From the NCBI RefSeq assembly GCF_016807185.1, contig NZ_JAEVYN010000002.1:1773367-1837366 (forward strand): a stretch of DNA of 64,000 bases, in the 5' to 3' direction. The position numbers were made by a program, and so were the translations under genes. Shown here piece by piece: positions 42,352 through 50,500 of this stretch; within the stretch, counting starts at the first letter, position 1, and each line of letters begins with the position of its first letter. Source of the DNA: Leptolyngbya sp. Cla-17. Lineage in GTDB: Bacteria > Cyanobacteriota > Cyanobacteriia > Leptolyngbyales > Leptolyngbyaceae. The notes beneath the pieces are model-generated. The model did no database searches and was not told the origin of the DNA. It saw nothing but the letters and a program-made list of their open reading frames with translations.

Positions 42352-43299
42352 TCAACGTTGTCCCGTTGCCAAAGGAATGGTGCATTGAATCCGGGTTTGA
42401 TCGAGCGAAGGAGAATCTTGCATCAGTAGGATCTCCAAGCTGCCGCCCATTGAAACCAAGAGTTTTTCGGCTAGCAGTCGCACAAAGCTAGGGGAAGGGG
42501 AGGGCGTGTTTGTCTGCTGCACGATCGCGGCTTTCTCTAGAGAATTTTCCAAAACTGACTCCAGCGGCGCGATCGCAGGCGGAAGGAATTCAATCGGTTG
42601 ATTCCACACATTTACTGGTAGCGGCTGGTCTATCCAAAGTTGAATCGAGGCTGAATCTACTGCACCCAGCAGCACTGTAATGGTGCCCTCCTCCAAATTT
42701 GCGATCGCGCTATCCACTAAATGGATGAGCGCTTGCTGCAACCGACGGGGATCAGCTATGCAATACAGCGCTTCGTTCACCGCTGAAACATGCAGCTGTA
42801 AGTTTCGATTTTGTGCTTGCAAATGGGTCGCTGTGTATAAATTCAGCAGCAGCATGTTGAGTTGCACAGGTTGAAGAGTCAGTTCGCTTACGCCGTGTTC
42901 CACTTTGGCAACATCAATCACATCGTCCAGCACTTTTACCATGCGTAGTGCCGCTTCATTTGCTTGTTTAATAAAGTCTCGTTCTTCCTCTGGGCTATCG
43001 CACAAGTCTGCCAAAATCAACTGATGCATTCCAATCAATCCGCTCATGGGCGATCGCAGTTCGTGTGAGGTTCGCGCTAAAAAACCTCCCTTCAAACGGC
43101 TCATCTCTACTGCCATGTCGTAAGCCAGTTGAAGCGATTGCTGCGATGGATCTTCCTCTTGGGCAAGAGAGAGCTTTTGACTACTCAGGTCGGGGACTAC
43201 CGCTGTTAAGTGAGAAGAGGATAATGGAGCCGAATGGCGGATTCGCCAGCCTACTATTAACCCACCCAAAAGCCCAATCATTAGCCATCCGAAATCCAT
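42352..43299 (-). CDS. Degenerate membrane histidine kinase
   Basis: A 315-residue protein with one N-terminal membrane helix (1-18) and a good HisKA domain: FLARTSHELRSPMSGLIGM, His79, with the second helix RMVKVLDDVIDVAKVE. The ATPase domain is poorly conserved: the N-box position reads LIHLVDSAIANL without the essential Asn-x-x-x-Asn arrangement, and no D-x-G-x-G or G-x-G-x-G lid motifs are seen. It may be a pseudokinase that acts as a phosphorylated or docking partner. ATG 43299 is preferred to TTG 43302. No response regulator is adjacent. Confidence 0.75.
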   Translation of the reverse strand: MDFGWLMIGLLGGLIVGWRIRHSAPLSSSHLTAVVPDLSSQKLSLAQEEDPSQQSLQLAYDMAVEMSRLKGGFLARTSHELRSPMSGLIGMHQLILADLCDSPEEERDFIKQANEAALRMVKVLDDVIDVAKVEHGVSELTLQPVQLNMLLLNLYTATHLQAQNRNLQLHVSAVNEALYCIADPRRLQQALIHLVDSAIANLEEGTITVLLGAVDSASIQLWIDQPLPVNVWNQPIEFLPPAIAPLESVLENSLEKAAIVQQTNTPSPSPSFVRLLAEKLLVSMGGSLEILLMQDSPSLDQTRIQCTIPLATGQR

Positions 43300-43384
43300 C
43301 AAATTTTCTCTCAGTTACAACCTGATATGACAAATGATAAGGATGGAAATAGCCTGCATCTAAGATTAGTGCCTACCACCTGCC

Positions 43385-44008
43385 CTAATCTTTGTGGCTA
43401 CTGCTATGTAAGTCAATAGCTCCCTGCCGCAAAATTTCCCATCCCATATCACGCCAGCGAATAACGGTAGATGGAACACCCGAAACAGTAGGGGGCTGCG
43501 TTCCTTCAATCTGCTGAATCTCATCGGGTGATAGGGTTAGCGCGGTCGGAAATTGCGCTTCGATCTCGGTCATTAATTGCAGCGGTGGCTGCCCAGAAAA
43601 ATTAGCGCTAGTGGTTGCAAGAGGACCTGTCTGCGTCAGAATCGCCTGAGCGATCGCATGATTGGGTACGCGCACGCCAATTGTCGTAGGATCATGAGAA
43701 TTCATGATAAAGGGTACGCGATCGCTAGCCGGTAGCACCAAAGTTAATGCCCCCGGCAGATACTGATTGACAACTAATTCCCACTGATGCCACTCTGCCG
43801 CACTTCCTCTCACATAATCCCAAAGATCTATAACAGCCGCTGCCATTAGAATGAGTGGCTTGTCAAAACTACGTTGTTTTGCAGTGAAAATTAGCGCTGC
43901 CTGATCAGGACGAGTCACCAAAGCTGGCACCGTATCCGTTGGAAAACTGGCTAAATGCGAACCATCGGAAACCTTAGTCGTTAATTCATCTAAAGAAACT
44001 TGGGGCAT
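43385..44008 (-). CDS. tsaC: Threonylcarbamoyl-AMP synthase (TsaC/Sua5/YrdC family)
   Basis: Makes threonylcarbamoyl-AMP from Thr, bicarbonate and ATP, the first step of t6A37 tRNA modification. Landmarks of the YrdC fold are LASFPTDTVPALV, FTAKQRSFDKPLILM (KxR...KP), PGALTLVLPA, IGVRVPNH and LATTSANFSG, plus the C-terminal VSGVPSTVIRW. Length (207) corresponds to the single-domain TsaC form rather than the two-domain Sua5. Confidence 0.93.
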   Translation of the reverse strand: MPQVSLDELTTKVSDGSHLASFPTDTVPALVTRPDQAALIFTAKQRSFDKPLILMAAAVIDLWDYVRGSAAEWHQWELVVNQYLPGALTLVLPASDRVPFIMNSHDPTTIGVRVPNHAIAQAILTQTGPLATTSANFSGQPPLQLMTEIEAQFPTALTLSPDEIQQIEGTQPPTVSGVPSTVIRWRDMGWEILRQGAIDLHSSSHKD

Positions 44009-44264
44009 GAGAATGGATAAGTTTTGAGTTTTGTTTTAAGATGTCGTACTTTCTATATTTTCTCTTCAACAAATATTCAGCTAGTTCTCTTTAGGGTCTT
44101 TGTAGCTTTGGTTTTCTTTATAAGGAAACCTACGTTAAGAATCCTGGAAATCAAATTTGTAAGTAGACAGGCTCATGCTAAACCATGATCATTTTAGAGG
44201 CAATTATCTGCCTGATTGTTCCAACTTTTGATTGTCTTTGATTTCTACGTGTTTAGAAGTCATC
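44009..44264. other. Gene-free region before the terminator of the 155-residue protein gene
   Basis: No gene on either strand. A small imperfect hairpin GGTTTTCTT-TAT-AAGGAAACC lies at 44110-44130. The promoter of tsaC must be here. Confidence 0.4.
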
Positions 44265-44290
44265 AAAAAAGGCTTGGCACTGCCAAGCCT
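44265..44290 (-). terminator. Rho-independent terminator
   Basis: On the minus strand AGGCTTGGCAGTGCCAAGCC followed by TTTTTTG, a textbook GC-rich stem and U tract 34 bases after the stop of the 155-residue protein gene. Confidence 0.9.
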
Positions 44291-44323
44291 CTATAAGGTT
44301 AAATTCTGTCTAAATGACAAAGC

Positions 44324-44791
44324 CTATTTCATCTGACGCGCCATATCAAGGTAAGAATTCATGTTAGCGCCAGGAAGACGGCGACCGCCGCTGCTCATTG
44401 GGATGGGATATTTTGTAGCAAATCCGACTTCAGAAGCTGGAGCCGCTACTACTGTAGCGGGCGCTTTTGTAGCAGTGGTGGAAGCAGGCGTGCCATTGGA
44501 AGCTTTTGCCGATGCTAGGTTTTCCTTACCTGTAGACTTTTTGGTTTGGGTCGGTGCCTTTCCATTTCCAGACTCTACGATCGCTGCTGTTGTTTTTGCG
44601 GATGCAGCATTTGCGACTGCGGGTTTAGCCGACTGAGAGTCATCAAATTCTAAAAAGTATCCTGATTTACCTTTTTTAGAGGGTGAATTAGATACACCTT
44701 CTACTGCTGGTGCTTTCTTGCTAAAAAATCCGCCAAGAAAACTAAAAATGCCACCAACTAAGCTTTTAATGAGATTGATAATGCCGCTCAT
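44324..44791 (-). CDS. Uncharacterised cyanobacterial protein with amphipathic N-terminus
   Basis: A 155-residue protein. The N-terminus MSGIINLIKSLVGGIFSFLG is strongly amphipathic or hydrophobic and glycine-bearing, like a membrane-inserting helix. It is followed by GYFLEFDDSQ, a long Ala/Thr/Ser/Lys low-complexity linker (about 50-125) and a conserved-looking C-terminus with RRLPGANMNSYLDMARQMK. I recall similar cyanobacterial proteins without a function. A strong terminator follows. Confidence 0.7.
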   Translation of the reverse strand: MSGIINLIKSLVGGIFSFLGGFFSKKAPAVEGVSNSPSKKGKSGYFLEFDDSQSAKPAVANAASAKTTAAIVESGNGKAPTQTKKSTGKENLASAKASNGTPASTTATKAPATVVAAPASEVGFATKYPIPMSSGGRRLPGANMNSYLDMARQMK

Positions 44792-45223
44792 GAAAATTGC
44801 TCCTGACGTTTCTGACGCTGTGAGGCGAATGTAAAAACTATTACAAAACTTGTGGGATTAGAAGCGATCGCTAAATTAGCCAAAAAATTCTCTTAGACAT
44901 TCAACTAAGTAGCAATCACTTGACTGCGACAACCTAAAAATTGCCTGCTTAAACTGCCGCTAGAGCAATATATCTCGCATTGCCACCAATCACTCAAACG
45001 CGCAACACGTCAGCGATCGCCGCCAATGGATATGTGACTAATTATGAGAGTTTAGTGGGAACACAAGCAAGATTTATCTACATTTCTTCACCAAAATTCA
45101 TTTCAATTATCAAGGGCCTTATTGTCCTAGCACTCAAAGGCTGGTCAAGTCATTTGGCAGGTTATTTGTCGCGTTGAGTTTTTCTGAAAATTTCTTTGCT
45201 TGAAACTGCATTCTGCCGTGTCT
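44792..45223. other. Gene-free region
   Basis: 432 bases without a supported gene. A 65-residue plus-strand frame at 44980-45177 lacks a ribosome site and recognisable content. The region holds the promoter of the 155-residue protein gene and the 3' end of the next minus-strand unit. Confidence 0.5.
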
Positions 45224-45598
45224 TTAACGGTTCCCCAAAGGAATAGCTTCTAACCGTCGATTTTGTAGCTCAGCAATTAAATCATCACCACTACGATGAG
45301 CTTCCCAATTGCCCGATTCAAGTCCTTGAATAGTCCAGCTACCCTGCATCGAATTTTCATCTTCAGCAATCAGTCCCGAATAGTTGATGGGATAGATTGA
45401 TGTAGTCAAATATTGTTTAGTAAATTGGATGGTTCGCCCAATCACTTCACCCGCTGCCTGTGCTTCTCCTAATAGGGGGCTATCATCCAAAATACTGCCA
45501 CTAATCGTGTTCCCTGCCTGCACAAACGTTACCTCAAACCGAGTAGGGTTTGCATTCTGCCAATAAGTTCCAAGCCAGCTTCCGCTTACGTTTGCCAT
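45224..45598 (-). CDS. Small uncharacterised beta-rich protein
   Basis: A 124-residue protein that looks like a small beta-barrel (SGSWLGTYWQNANPTRFEVT, NTISGSILDDSP, SGLIAEDENSMQGSWTIQGL). No signal peptide or membrane segment. Family unknown to me. The ATG is six bases after the stop of the VOC gene, so the two are probably one operon. Confidence 0.7.
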   Translation of the reverse strand: MANVSGSWLGTYWQNANPTRFEVTFVQAGNTISGSILDDSPLLGEAQAAGEVIGRTIQFTKQYLTTSIYPINYSGLIAEDENSMQGSWTIQGLESGNWEAHRSGDDLIAELQNRRLEAIPLGNR

Positions 45599-45604
45599 AC
45601 CGCT

Positions 45605-46039
45605 TTAAGACTCCACATCTCCAATTTGAACAAATGCTTTCTCTCCAAAAATTGCCTCAAAATGTCGATAGTACTTAAATTCCAGTAGATTGAAAAATGG
45701 GTCTTCTAGAAAGAAGGTAGAGTGCTCTAACGCTGTGCCTAAAAAGCGGCATTTAGAGGATTGGTAGAAATGAAGTTGCTGTTGCTCAGCTCGCTCTAAT
45801 AGCGATCGCCACTCTGCTTCGTCGGTGAAAATTAGCCCAAAGTGGCGTGGATAGACCCCCTGCTGCGGGGTGAGCGTCTCTCTGGTCACATGGGCAACCA
45901 ATTGATTTCCACGGAGATTTAAAATAAGTGACGCTGCATTTTCTCGCCCGACTTGACACCCCAAGCCATCGGCATAAAACCGCTTGGTGTCAGGGATATT
46001 ACTAACTGGAAAGGCAAGATGGAAAAGAGAGTGAGCCAT
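45605..46039 (-). CDS. VOC-family (glyoxalase/dioxygenase-like) protein
   Basis: A 144-residue single vicinal-oxygen-chelate protein. The first half LFHLAFPVSNIPDTKRFYAD and the last strand FFLEDPFFNLLEFKYYR contain the expected His and Glu metal ligands. Other members are glyoxalases, dioxygenases or resistance proteins; the reaction cannot be told. Likely co-transcribed with the following small gene. Confidence 0.85.
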   Translation of the reverse strand: MAHSLFHLAFPVSNIPDTKRFYADGLGCQVGRENAASLILNLRGNQLVAHVTRETLTPQQGVYPRHFGLIFTDEAEWRSLLERAEQQQLHFYQSSKCRFLGTALEHSTFFLEDPFFNLLEFKYYRHFEAIFGEKAFVQIGDVES

Positions 46040-46108
46040 AAAAGAGTGAATGGGTGGAGGGCTTAGCTGCTGGCATAAAGGCTTAGGCTATGAAAGACAA
46101 ATGCTGCT

Positions 46109-46146
46109 TGAACTTTAAACTTCGCACTCTGCACTTAAAGTTAAAG
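46109..46146. repeat. Dispersed GTGCGAAGT-type repeat, copy 3
   Basis: TGAACTTTAAACTTCGCACT followed by CTGCACTTAAAGTTAAAG, opposite in orientation to the 26790-26836 copy, in the divergent region upstream of the DUF92 gene. Confidence 0.5.
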
Positions 46147-46175
46147 ATATTGTCGTTATTCGCAAATGCAAAACC

Positions 46176-46991
46176 ATGGTTAATGCGAATCTTGATTTTC
46201 TCTACGCTACACCGTCTCTTAATAGCTGGATGATTGCGGTTGCGTTGAATACTGTTTTGGCCGCGATCGCCTGGATTGTGCCCAAAAAACTGTTGACTAC
46301 TCCAGGCTTAATTCATGCTTGGGCTTTGGGCATCTTGGTCTGGGGCTGTTTAGGCTGGCAGGGCTATACGGTAGTCATGTTCTATTTTTTGATGGGCTCA
46401 GCGGTGACAAAAATTGGTAGTGCCCAGAAAGAAGCCGAAGGCATTGCAGAAAAGCGCTCCGGCGCACGGGGACCGGAAAACGTCTGGGGCTCAGCCTTTA
46501 CAGCGGCTCTGTGTGCGGTAGGCATTTGGTTTTATATTGGCTTTTTCTCGCCGAGTCCAACTACTTCTTTGATTGTGCCGCTGTTGACGCTGGGATATGT
46601 GGCAAGTTTTAGCACAAAGCTAGCAGATACTTGTGCAAGTGAAATTGGTAAGGCTTATGGTCAACGCACATTTTTAATTACGACCTTACAACCGGTTCCC
46701 CGCGGTACTGAGGGCGCGGTTAGCTTAGAAGGAACTATAGCAGGCATCGTCGCTTCTGTGGCGATCGCTGTTGTTGGTTGGGCTGTAGGTTTCATCACAC
46801 CTGCTGGAATCGTCATTTGCATCATTGCAGCATTCATTGCCACCACTATGGAAAGCGTGATTGGCGCAACCCTACAAACTCAGATTGAGTGGCTGAGTAA
46901 TGAATTAGTGAATGTGGTAAATACTTTGATTGGAGCAGCGGCTGCAATTGCGATCGCGCTCGTCATGAAATTTGTTTTTTTGGTGCTGTAA
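46176..46991 (+). CDS. DUF92 family membrane protein (VTE6-like, probable phytyl-phosphate kinase)
   Basis: A 271-residue protein with about seven membrane helices. KRSGARGPENVWGSAFTAAL, FSTKLADTCASEIGKAYGQ and PVPRGTEGAVSLEGTIAGIV are the conserved cytosolic loops of TIGR00297/DUF92 proteins. The plant and cyanobacterial homologues phosphorylate phytyl phosphate to the diphosphate for tocopherol, phylloquinone and chlorophyll recycling. Substrate specificity is inferred from the family. Confidence 0.88.
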   Translation: MVNANLDFLYATPSLNSWMIAVALNTVLAAIAWIVPKKLLTTPGLIHAWALGILVWGCLGWQGYTVVMFYFLMGSAVTKIGSAQKEAEGIAEKRSGARGPENVWGSAFTAALCAVGIWFYIGFFSPSPTTSLIVPLLTLGYVASFSTKLADTCASEIGKAYGQRTFLITTLQPVPRGTEGAVSLEGTIAGIVASVAIAVVGWAVGFITPAGIVICIIAAFIATTMESVIGATLQTQIEWLSNELVNVVNTLIGAAAAIAIALVMKFVFLVL

Positions 46992-47565
46992 ACTCCAATT
47001 CTGCACAACAAATTATTAATCATTTATCTTTGAACTTGTGAGCGATTCATGCCCACTTTTAAGGTTTTGACTGCCATTTATCTACAATAAATCACTCCTC
47101 TCGACAACTCATATTAGCCACGATTGTTATTAGTTAATAGCTATTTTTAATTTCGCTAAATGGTCTACAGGCAGAATTTCGTCTACTTTAAATTAGTGTT
47201 TATAAAACCATATTTTAAGAAAAAAAATCATGAAGGTCTTTCAATAGAGGGTCTAGCCCCCTTTTACAGTTAACGAAATAGTGATTAGGTTAAGTTGTGT
47301 GTAATTCTTTTCCTGTTCAGTTTTCGCCAAAACTGATGTGAGTCTTTTCCATTCAAAAACTCATTAAGTAGACAGATCTAATTAAATGTAGGATGCCGCA
47401 AATCTATCCTCATCCTAAATCTCTTTTCTTTAGGAGAAGTACTTTGAATATTTCTTCTTTCTGGGAAGAAGGATGCGGATGAGAGTCTTCTGTTTAATTT
47501 CACCTGGCTACTCAGATGATTTGGCAAATCATTGCTTTTTAAAGAGTTCTTAGGAGTAATTTGAA
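46992..47565. other. Long leader region upstream of the caspase-STAND gene
   Basis: 574 AT-rich bases without a gene. The last 160 bases contain a structured element (47406-47480, listed separately). No clear promoter or terminator was identified; the space is unusually long for this window. Confidence 0.5.
47406..47480 (+). promoter_or_regulatory. Structured leader element (nested inverted repeats)
   Basis: Outer arms ATCCTCATCCT and AGGATGCGGAT (one mismatch) enclose two stems of similar sequence, CTTTTC...GAGAAG and CTTCTTTC-TG-GGAAGAAG. The text resembles a degenerate copy of common cyanobacterial CTCATCC...CTTCTCC repeats. It lies 85 bases before the caspase-STAND ATG and would be part of its leader if transcription begins upstream. 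Confidence 0.45.
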
Positions 47566-50500
47566 ATGTCACGAGATGCCCTGATTGTTGGGGTGAGTAG
47601 CTATCAATTTTTGCCGAGCTTAAATGCACCCGCCCATGACGCAGAGGCGATCGCGCAACAGATTGAAACTTATGGAGATTTTCGAGTTGCTCGTTTACCA
47701 GAAATTGTGCAAGCTGAAAAACTGAGAATTGGCACAAAAACTCTTGTTACTTTAACCGAACTCGAAACGGCACTCGTTAAACTTTTTAAGCCAAAAGGTA
47801 ACAACATTTCTCAAACCGCCCTGTTTTATTTTTCTGGACATGGCTTACAAAAGGAAGCAGGCATTCGAGAAGGCTACCTAGCAACAAGCGATGCTAACCC
47901 CAACGCCAATTTTCATGGGCTTTCCCTATTTTGGCTGCGTCGTTTATTGCAAGAAAGCCCTGTGCGCCAACGGATAGTGCTGCTGGATTGCTGCCATAGC
48001 GGTGAAATACTTAACTTTTTGGAAGCCGATCCGGGTGCCAAATCAGGCACCGATCGCCTGTTCATGGCAGCCTCGCGGGATTATGAAGCCGCCTACGAAT
48101 CGCTCACAGGCGAGTACAGCGTTTTTACCAAAGCCCTTTTAGAAGGACTTGACCCACGAAGGTTAACCAGCGGCACAATTACAAACTATGCTCTAACGGA
48201 TTGGGTCAGCACAACACTCAAAGGCGAATCTCAACAGCCCTTGTTTGAAAATTCCGGCAGTGAAATTATTTTGACTCGCTGTCAAGAGTCGCTGACAACA
48301 ATTCAATCTTCCCCCTCGCCTGAAATTTGTCCCTATCGGGGTTTAGAACCCTTTCAAGAAGGACATGCTGAATATTTTTTTGGTCGAGAACCTCTGACCG
48401 ACGAACTGTTAAACAAGCTGCGTACTGGAAACTTTCTCGCTGTAGTCGGCGCTTCCGGCAGTGGGAAGTCTTCGTTAGTCAGGGCTGGCTTGGTGCATAA
48501 GTTACAGCGAGGGCAAACTCTCTCTGGCAGCAATCATTGGCAAATTCGTTTGATTACGCCGACAGAGCAGCCGTTCAAAAGTTTGGCAAATGCGTTTATC
48601 AATCCAGCGGAGACTGTGATTGATCGGGCGGAACAGCTCCGTCGAGCAGAGATGATTTTGCAAGACGGGGCAGGATTGACTCAACTGGTTAAAGCGAGCC
48701 TGGTGTCGGCACCGACTAAAAATGCGCGGTTTGTGCTGATTATCGACCAGTTTGAAGAAGTCTTTACGCTTTGCCAGGGTGCCCATGCCGATCGCGATCG
48801 ACACCGCCTGTTTAACTGTCTACTTACAGCACTAAAAGATACAGACAATCAGTTTAGTGTGGTCATTGCACTACGAGCAGACTTTTTCAGCAAATGTGCC
48901 CAGTACCAAGGGCTAGCAGAGCAAATTGAACACAATCTAGTCATGGTTACCCCGCTCAGCTACGACCAGATCAAAGCATCCATTCTCAAACCTGCCGAGA
49001 AAGTTGGGCTTCAGTGTGACCCTAACTTGGTTTACAACATGTTGCTAGATATTGTGGGCGCACCAGGTGAACTTCCCCTGCTGCAATACACACTGCTAGA
49101 ACTATGGCATCGACGATGGCAAAATCCAGATGGAGGAGCATCTCGACTCACGTTAGATGCTTACACCGAGCTAGGGGGCGTGAGAGGCACATTACAAAAA
49201 CGTGCAGATGAGATTTTTTACAGTTTCACTGCTGAAGAACAGCAGGTTGCAAGACGAATTTTTATTGCCTTAACTCAGTTAGGTGAAGGAACAGAAGATA
49301 CACGACGGCGCGTACTCAAATCAGAATTAGTCAGTTCCCACTTCTCCACCGAGCTGGTGGAAGGAGTGTTGGAAAAGTTAGTAATCTCTAAATTAGTCGT
49401 CACAAATCAAGTGGTGCCGACTAATGGTTATCAACAGCAAATTGACCAGCGGCTTGCCAATGTTTCAACAGCGCTACGAATTGCCCAGGTGTTACGCAGT
49501 AAACCACGCCAAGTTGTGCCAAGCCATGCTCTCCGAGACGAAAATGCTACTGAATCCCATTCATTTCAAGCTGGCTGCACACTCAATGTGGAGCGTCTAT
49601 CCCATGTTTCAGATTTAGAAACGTTGGAACTTCTGCCCGGAGAAACTTGCCAAGAGACCGTAGATATTGCCCATGAAGCACTGATTCGCAATTGGTCATT
49701 GTTACGAACCTGGTTGGATGAGAACCGAGAAATGCTGCGTCGTCAGCGTCGAATTGAGCGCACAGCACGGGAATGGTATGGCACGCAGCAGTCAAGATCG
49801 CTTGAATATTTGTTGCAGGGCAGTCATCTAGTTGATGCAGAAGATTTTTTGAATGTTTATCCCCACGAACTGTCGTCGTTAGCGCAGCGATATGTGTCGA
49901 TTAGTCGAGAGGAAAGTTATCGATCGCATCGAGAGATGCGTTTACTCCAAATCACGATTCCTTGCGCCTTATTAATGGCATTAGGAGTGACATTTAATCA
50001 ATATCGCGTGGCGTTAACCAACGAAAAAGAGAAGGATTATCAACTACAGGTGGCAACCTCGCGGCAGTGGTCGGCGATCGCCCAATCTATTTTGCAAGAA
50101 CCAGACAGTGACCCAACACCTGCCCTGCTAATTAGTCGCTTGGCAGCAGAACGGGGGCATACCTACGAAGCAGAAGCTAGCCTGAGAGCCGCTTTGCAAA
50201 AGCTTCGACTTCAAGCAATCTTGCAAGCAGACAAATATTCCATCCAGCAAATCGCTGTTAGCCCAAACCAACAGATCCTCGCCACTTTAGATGCTGTGGG
50301 TACTGTTCGCCTATGGGCGCTTAAAACGCAAACGGTTGAACAGGTCTGGCAGATTGAAGTCCCCAAGCCTGCAAGCACGGGTATTGCAGATAATAAAGAA
50401 TCGCCGTCTATGGTCAAAGGCACGATCGCGTTTACCAGCGATGGCAAGTTGGTTACCAGTTCTCTAGTCGGTATTCAAATTTGGTCAGCAGAAACGGGCA

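Noticed and set aside
44980..45177. 65-residue plus-strand frame after the 155-residue protein gene
   Set aside because: No start signal or recognisable content; likely chance.
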